A stretch of 64,000 nucleotides of DNA from the NCBI GenBank assembly GCA_000432155.1, contig FR888508.1, positions 282,041-346,040 of the forward strand. Reading direction: 5' to 3'. Of the stretch, positions 59,814 to 64,000 are shown one piece after another; positions within the stretch are counted from its first letter, which is position 1; every line of letters begins with the position of its first letter. The DNA comes from Eubacterium sp. CAG:274. Its GTDB lineage: Bacteria > Bacillota > Clostridia > Lachnospirales > CAG-274. A program made the translations under genes and the position numbers. The notes under the pieces were generated by a model that worked only from the letters and a program-made list of their open reading frames with translations, was not told the DNA's origin and searched no databases.

Positions 59814-61292
59814 TTAACCATAAATTTCTTTTCTCATAAACTTGTCATCTTCTGAAAGTTTATTTTTCCACTTTTCTTTAAATTCATCAGACAGATTAAT
59901 ATTTTCAGCTTTTCCAACAGCCTTTGCATATGGGTCTACAATAATATCATAGCCTTTATCTCTTAATCTAAAGCACATATCTATTATTTTTTCATTTTCA
60001 GGTAAATTTTTGTCAAATCCACCAACTTTATCTACTAGACTTTTCTTTATTGCAAAAACATAGTTGCCAACAGCTGAAACACTATGGGCATAATTAAGTG
60101 TGTGCATATAGCCGTCACTTAATATATTTTCATTTTTATAACAATGTACTAAGCCATTTTTAATAACAAGACCTGCTGATTGTATTTTATAGTTTTTGAC
60201 TATTACAGAACCTACAACACCTACATCGCTTTGTTGTATATATCTTGAAAGCTCTGAAATTACATTTTCCTTAACTTCAATGTCCTTACGAGCTACAATA
60301 ATATATTCACTTGTAATGCCATCAAAATCTGAAATATCATTTATAAGTGTAGCCTTGTTATTTCCTTTGCCATAAGTCACTTTATAAACCGGCGTTGTTT
60401 CGTTTATACTTTTACAACTTCCGTCAATAAACAATCTTTTTAAATGGCTGTTTACAGCTCTGACACCTGTAACTATGCAATATGGCTTTATACTTATATC
60501 ACTTGCTACAGAACCTCCATGTACTCTCCAATTATAAAGTACCTTTGGAATATGATGTATTTTTCTTGCATTTTCGCAAAGTCTTAATATCAAGTCGTGG
60601 TCCTGGCTTCCGTCATAGCCTAAACGGAAACCACCAACAGAAGTAAACAAACTTTTTCTAAATGCTGATAAATGACAGATATAGTTATTACCTCTCAAAT
60701 TATAAATTGAAAAATCACTTTTAAAGTGTATAATATCCGGAGAATTTATATTTTTAGAAAAACTAGCTTCATCGGTATATATAAAATCTGCTCCTGTATC
60801 TATTGCCTTTCTTATTTCAAAAAGTGCATCAGGTGCAAGAACATCATCATTATCCAATAATGCTATATATTCCCCGTCTGCAAGCTCAACTGCAGCATTA
60901 CTATTGCCCACAATACCTTGATTGGAAATAAGTTTTTTGTACTTTATTCTGTTATCGTGACAGTCCTCAACCATTTTTGATATATAAGAAAATTCTTCTG
61001 TACTTCCGTCAGCAAGGCAAAGTTGCCAGTTGCTATAGGTTTGCGATAATACAGACTCCAACATTTCTCTGAAATATTTTTTATCCACATTATATACCGG
61101 AACACAGATACTTATTTTTACTGGTACTTTATACTTTCTTTCCCTTTGCTTAGCTATTTCTATAGGCAAAAGTTTATGGGTATAAGCATATTTTAAACTT
61201 GCTGCCTTATACTTTAACCTATTTACTACTTTAATTTTAAGGGCAGAAATGCCCTTTTCCTTTATAACTCTTTCTGCTTTTTTTAAGAGCAT
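59814..61292 (-). CDS. Family 2 glycosyltransferase
   Basis: 492-residue GT-A fold enzyme for surface glycan assembly. Seen: KISICVPVYNVDKKYFREM (~55-75), ALLDNDDVLAPDALFEI with the DDD-type metal motif (~140-156), and FIYTDEASFS, followed by a long C-terminal half (~290-492) that looks like a second, degenerate GT2 region (VGSVIVKNYKI, YAHSVSAVGNYVFAIKKSL). A hydrophobic C-terminal anchor is absent. Last of three GT genes; donor sugar unknown. Confidence 0.87.
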   Translation of the reverse strand: MLLKKAERVIKEKGISALKIKVVNRLKYKAASLKYAYTHKLLPIEIAKQRERKYKVPVKISICVPVYNVDKKYFREMLESVLSQTYSNWQLCLADGSTEEFSYISKMVEDCHDNRIKYKKLISNQGIVGNSNAAVELADGEYIALLDNDDVLAPDALFEIRKAIDTGADFIYTDEASFSKNINSPDIIHFKSDFSIYNLRGNNYICHLSAFRKSLFTSVGGFRLGYDGSQDHDLILRLCENARKIHHIPKVLYNWRVHGGSVASDISIKPYCIVTGVRAVNSHLKRLFIDGSCKSINETTPVYKVTYGKGNNKATLINDISDFDGITSEYIIVARKDIEVKENVISELSRYIQQSDVGVVGSVIVKNYKIQSAGLVIKNGLVHCYKNENILSDGYMHTLNYAHSVSAVGNYVFAIKKSLVDKVGGFDKNLPENEKIIDMCFRLRDKGYDIIVDPYAKAVGKAENINLSDEFKEKWKNKLSEDDKFMRKEIYG

Positions 61293-61303
61293 TTCTACAC
61301 CTC

Positions 61304-62209
61304 CTACATATAAATAATCTGCCCTATTTTTCTAACAATTCCACTTTTCCATAGCTTAAACTTAGCTACAGTTTTTATTTTTTCAATTTTATTCTTTTCT
61401 GACATTTTGCTATAGGCCTTTAGCATTTGTCTTTCTTCCCCTTTTAATTCTGTACCATAACAAGCCAAAATTTCACTAGCCAAATTGTAGCCTAAAGACA
61501 GCATATCTTTGTTATATTCGCCTTTTCTCATTCTCTCTACAATGTAATCAATACTCATTATCTTAGCCCCTACTGAATTTTCACTATGCTGTCTATAATA
61601 CATTGTAGACTTATTTACAAATTTAATTTTCCCCATAAAAGATGCAACAGTAGCAATCCACCAATCGTGAACTGGTACTTTTTTAGGCTCGTGAAGTATA
61701 TCAACCAAAGCCCTATTCATAGCCATTGTACAACCTGTTACTATATTCTGAACCAACATATCATTAGGCTTATTTTTTCTAACATCAATATGCTGAGATT
61801 TAATCATAGACGGAGAAGTTATTTCCAATTTTTGATTTACTATTGTCAAATCTGTATGTACCAAAACCGGTGTTTTTGTATCCTCATTTTGAAATCCCTT
61901 TAATGTGACTGCAATTTTATCCTTTTTCCATACATCATCTTGGTCACAGGTAAATACATAATCCCCCTTTGACATTCTCAACAACTTAAAGAAAACAGCC
62001 TTATGCCCCATATTTTTACTATTTTGAACTAAAGTAATTTTATCTGGATATTTATTTACATAATCAAGTACAATATCCACAGTATTATCACTTGAACAAT
62101 CATCACAGATATATAAATGCCAGTCCTTAACAGTTTGTCTTATTATAGAATTAAGCTGTTCTTTTATATAATTTTCGCCGTTATAGACAGCCATTAAAAT
62201 ATCTGTCAT
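61304..62209 (-). CDS. Family 2 glycosyltransferase (rhamnosyltransferase-like)
   Basis: 301 residues. Seen: DILMAVYNGENYIKEQLNSI (~3-22), CDQDDVWKKDKI (~85-96) with the DXD motif, and VHDWWIATVASFMGKI. The CDQDDVW pattern is typical of rhamnosyl- or galactosyl-transferases of surface polysaccharides. Six nt after the preceding GT gene. Acceptor unknown. Confidence 0.88.
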   Translation of the reverse strand: MTDILMAVYNGENYIKEQLNSIIRQTVKDWHLYICDDCSSDNTVDIVLDYVNKYPDKITLVQNSKNMGHKAVFFKLLRMSKGDYVFTCDQDDVWKKDKIAVTLKGFQNEDTKTPVLVHTDLTIVNQKLEITSPSMIKSQHIDVRKNKPNDMLVQNIVTGCTMAMNRALVDILHEPKKVPVHDWWIATVASFMGKIKFVNKSTMYYRQHSENSVGAKIMSIDYIVERMRKGEYNKDMLSLGYNLASEILACYGTELKGEERQMLKAYSKMSEKNKIEKIKTVAKFKLWKSGIVRKIGQIIYM

Positions 62210-62215
62210 AAAAAA

Positions 62216-63073
62216 TCACCTTCTCAATTTAGACCTTAACAGAGTTACAACATATCTTAAATTTATAGCAGAGTGCATTAAAAATGTAACAAAGAAATTG
62301 TGCTTATCTTTGTAATACTTATCATAAAATATTTTAATGCCTTTATGGAAGTGATAAATAACAAGCTTGTTTTTTGTATGCAATCCACTTTGACCCTTTA
62401 AATGTGTCATAGATACATCGGCATAATATACAACCTTGTATCCTCTTTGTTTTATTCTATAGCATAGGTCAATATCCTCAGCATACATAAAAATACTTTC
62501 ATCAAAAAGCCCAACTTTGTTTAATACCGTACGAGGAATAAGCATAAATGCTCCACTTACACTATCAACTTCATTTGTTTCTTCAATAGGCAAATAAGAA
62601 AGAGTATATCCCCCAAATTTCTTATTATTTGGAAATAATTTATCCAATCTCAAAACATAGCATAGGGAATTAAAAGGTGTAGGGAATCCTCTCTTACAAC
62701 CATGGTCAAAAGTACCGTCTGCAAGAAAAGTTTTTATACCCAAACAGCCTACTTCAATATGTTCCTCCATATACTTAACTGACAATTCCAAAGTATGGGA
62801 CTTCATAATAGTATCCGAATTTAGATAAAGTATGTACTTTCCAATAGCCACCTTAGTGCCTATGTTACAAGCATTCCCAAAGCCCTTATTTTCTAAATTT
62901 TTAAGAATTTTAACCCTATCATCTTTCATATCTAAAACTTGTGACGGGTCTGTTGAATTATCAGCTACTATTACTTCGTATGAAATATTTTTCGTTGTAT
63001 CAAAAACGGACTGTATTGTCTGTTCAGTCAGTTTTTTAGTATTATGATTTACAATAACAATTGACAAGTCCAT
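62216..63073 (-). CDS. Family 2 glycosyltransferase (rhamnosyltransferase-like)
   Basis: 285 residues. Seen: LSIVIVNHNTKKLTEQTI (~3-20), YLNSDTIMKSHTLE, and SGAFMLIPRTVLNKVGLFDESIFMYAEDIDLCYRI, the common C-terminal signature of the WbbL/RfbF-like branch. Hydrophobic residues near the C-terminus (~255-275) may touch the membrane. RBS GGAGG. First of three GT genes in a row. Confidence 0.88.
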   Translation of the reverse strand: MDLSIVIVNHNTKKLTEQTIQSVFDTTKNISYEVIVADNSTDPSQVLDMKDDRVKILKNLENKGFGNACNIGTKVAIGKYILYLNSDTIMKSHTLELSVKYMEEHIEVGCLGIKTFLADGTFDHGCKRGFPTPFNSLCYVLRLDKLFPNNKKFGGYTLSYLPIEETNEVDSVSGAFMLIPRTVLNKVGLFDESIFMYAEDIDLCYRIKQRGYKVVYYADVSMTHLKGQSGLHTKNKLVIYHFHKGIKIFYDKYYKDKHNFFVTFLMHSAINLRYVVTLLRSKLRR

Positions 63074-63146
63074 TTTTTACCTCCAAAAAAGATACTGCCT
63101 ATTCAGTATGACTTAAAAAATTCATTTTTTCAACTGAAAAATTCTA

Positions 63147-64000
63147 TTATTTTCTGTCATTATTCTCCTTTTTTCCACTTAATGTTATAAAAATTACTGC
63201 TAAAACGATAAAAAAGAACCCTACAATAGACAATGGAGGATACTTTTCCCCAAGTATAAAAAGTGAAATAAGGAAAGCTGACATTGGTTCTGATGTAGCT
63301 ATAATGCTACTTTTAGTTGACCCAATAATCGCCACACCCTTTGGATATGCTGCAAAAGGAATTATTGTACCAAAAATAATTATAACAACTATTTCAGCTA
63401 TGGCGACAAAATCTACGCCCTCCATTGGTACTCCAAAAGGTCGTACTAAAACACCTAGCATAACACTACCCAAAAGCATACCAAGACCTACAATTTCCAT
63501 AGTTCCATATTTCTTTACTAAACTTACAGGAGCAATATTGTAATAAGCCAAACAGCCTGCCGAAAAAATTCCCCAAAATAATGCCTCTGGAGATATAGAC
63601 AAATATTTAATATTGCCACCAGTAGAAACTAAAAACACACCGGCTACCGCCAATATACAACAAAGTCCCTCTGCAATATTAGGCAATTTTTTATGTAATG
63701 CTGACATTGTTACAACAACGAAAATAGGCGACATATACTGCAAAATAGTACCTGTGGCAGCATTTGATGCCTCTATTGCTGCAAAGTATGAATACTGAAC
63801 AGCCATACAGCCAAAAACAGAAAATATGAAAGCATTTAACATATCCTTTTTATTTTTGAAAAGTGATAAAAACTTTTGTGGATTAGAGAAAAATGCCATT
63901 CCTGAAAGAATTAAACCCGATACAGCCAATCTGACCATTGTTAAAAAAGGCGTAGAAAGGCTGGTCCTTGAAAACAAAAGCTGTCCACATATTCCGGAAA
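63147..64000 (-). CDS. EamA/DMT family transporter, 5' end outside window
   Basis: At least nine hydrophobic segments in 284 visible codons, two EamA repeats (AVQYSYFAAIEASNAATGTILQYMSP and IPFAAYPKGVAIIGSTKSSI...). The frame stays open to the right edge (SGICGQLLFSRTSL), so the start and the first helix lie outside. Substrate unknown. It precedes the glycosyltransferase genes by about 73 nt with the same orientation. Confidence 0.87.
   Translation of the reverse strand, partial: SGICGQLLFSRTSLSTPFLTMVRLAVSGLILSGMAFFSNPQKFLSLFKNKKDMLNAFIFSVFGCMAVQYSYFAAIEASNAATGTILQYMSPIFVVVTMSALHKKLPNIAEGLCCILAVAGVFLVSTGGNIKYLSISPEALFWGIFSAGCLAYYNIAPVSLVKKYGTMEIVGLGMLLGSVMLGVLVRPFGVPMEGVDFVAIAEIVVIIIFGTIIPFAAYPKGVAIIGSTKSSIIATSEPMSAFLISLFILGEKYPPLSIVGFFFIVLAVIFITLSGKKENNDRK

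Overview
The window looks like the chromosome of a low-GC Gram-positive anaerobe of the class Clostridia, most like a gut Lachnospirales-type bacterium. The grounds are AT-rich DNA, strong AGGAGG ribosome binding sites, Rex, a leucine T-box, RicT, RecU, a YkuD transpeptidase, a BspA-type surface protein with a dockerin motif and many secreted stalk-domain proteins. There is no prophage, insertion sequence, rRNA, tRNA or CRISPR array that I can see. Almost all of it is ordinary chromosomal backbone, about 61 protein genes, mostly on the minus strand.

Layout. 1-4.2 kb: end of a surface polysaccharide locus (priming sugar transferase, CapD-like dehydratase, Wzy/ligase-like membrane protein), the last of these downstream of rex. 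4.2-13.5 kb: rex and an ABC-F ATPase (divergent), a methyltransferase of DNA repair, amtB-glnK behind an unusual terminator-like leader, YgiQ, an rRNA methyltransferase and a flavoredoxin-like protein. 13.5-15.5 kb: leucine T-box and leuA. 15.5-21.6 kb: BFD-like protein, deoC, and a recU / GH26-like / DUF1189 / dnaX / ybaB / recR run. 21.8-28.2 kb: cell-envelope accessory region with a LysM-G5 protein, three paralogous stalk-domain secreted proteins, a HIT protein, and an overlapping operon of HPr-kinase-like protein, PqqD and a SipW-like peptidase. 28.2-38.6 kb: methionine/folate enzyme, lipoprotein, TetM-like GTPase, then the conserved tmk-holB-ricT-trmN-rsmI block, a sugar-acid dehydrogenase, a DtxR-like regulator and thioredoxin. 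38.7-50.6 kb: BspA-dockerin protein, TPR protein, RecQ, PutP, a four-gene Gld-type ABC system, and an L,D-transpeptidase. 50.7-55 kb: nadB-nadC-nadA (de novo NAD synthesis) and proC. 55-64 kb: RseC-like protein, rnc, nagZ-plsX-acpP, three family-2 glycosyltransferases and a truncated EamA transporter.

Most interesting points. (1) A roughly 65-bp intergenic element occurs three times (24651, 40076, 44684). It has an invariant core hairpin preceded by a stem whose sequence changes between copies while its base pairing is kept, always next to the terminator of a leftward gene. (2) A four-gene overlapping operon joins a kinase, a PqqD peptide-recognition protein and a signal peptidase to secreted stalk-domain proteins that carry a shared, unassigned C-terminal domain. 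No separate precursor peptide is visible. (3) A perfect promoter upstream of amtB is followed at once by a 14-bp terminator-like hairpin, suggesting attenuation. Functional statements come from reading motifs by eye; no database search was run.
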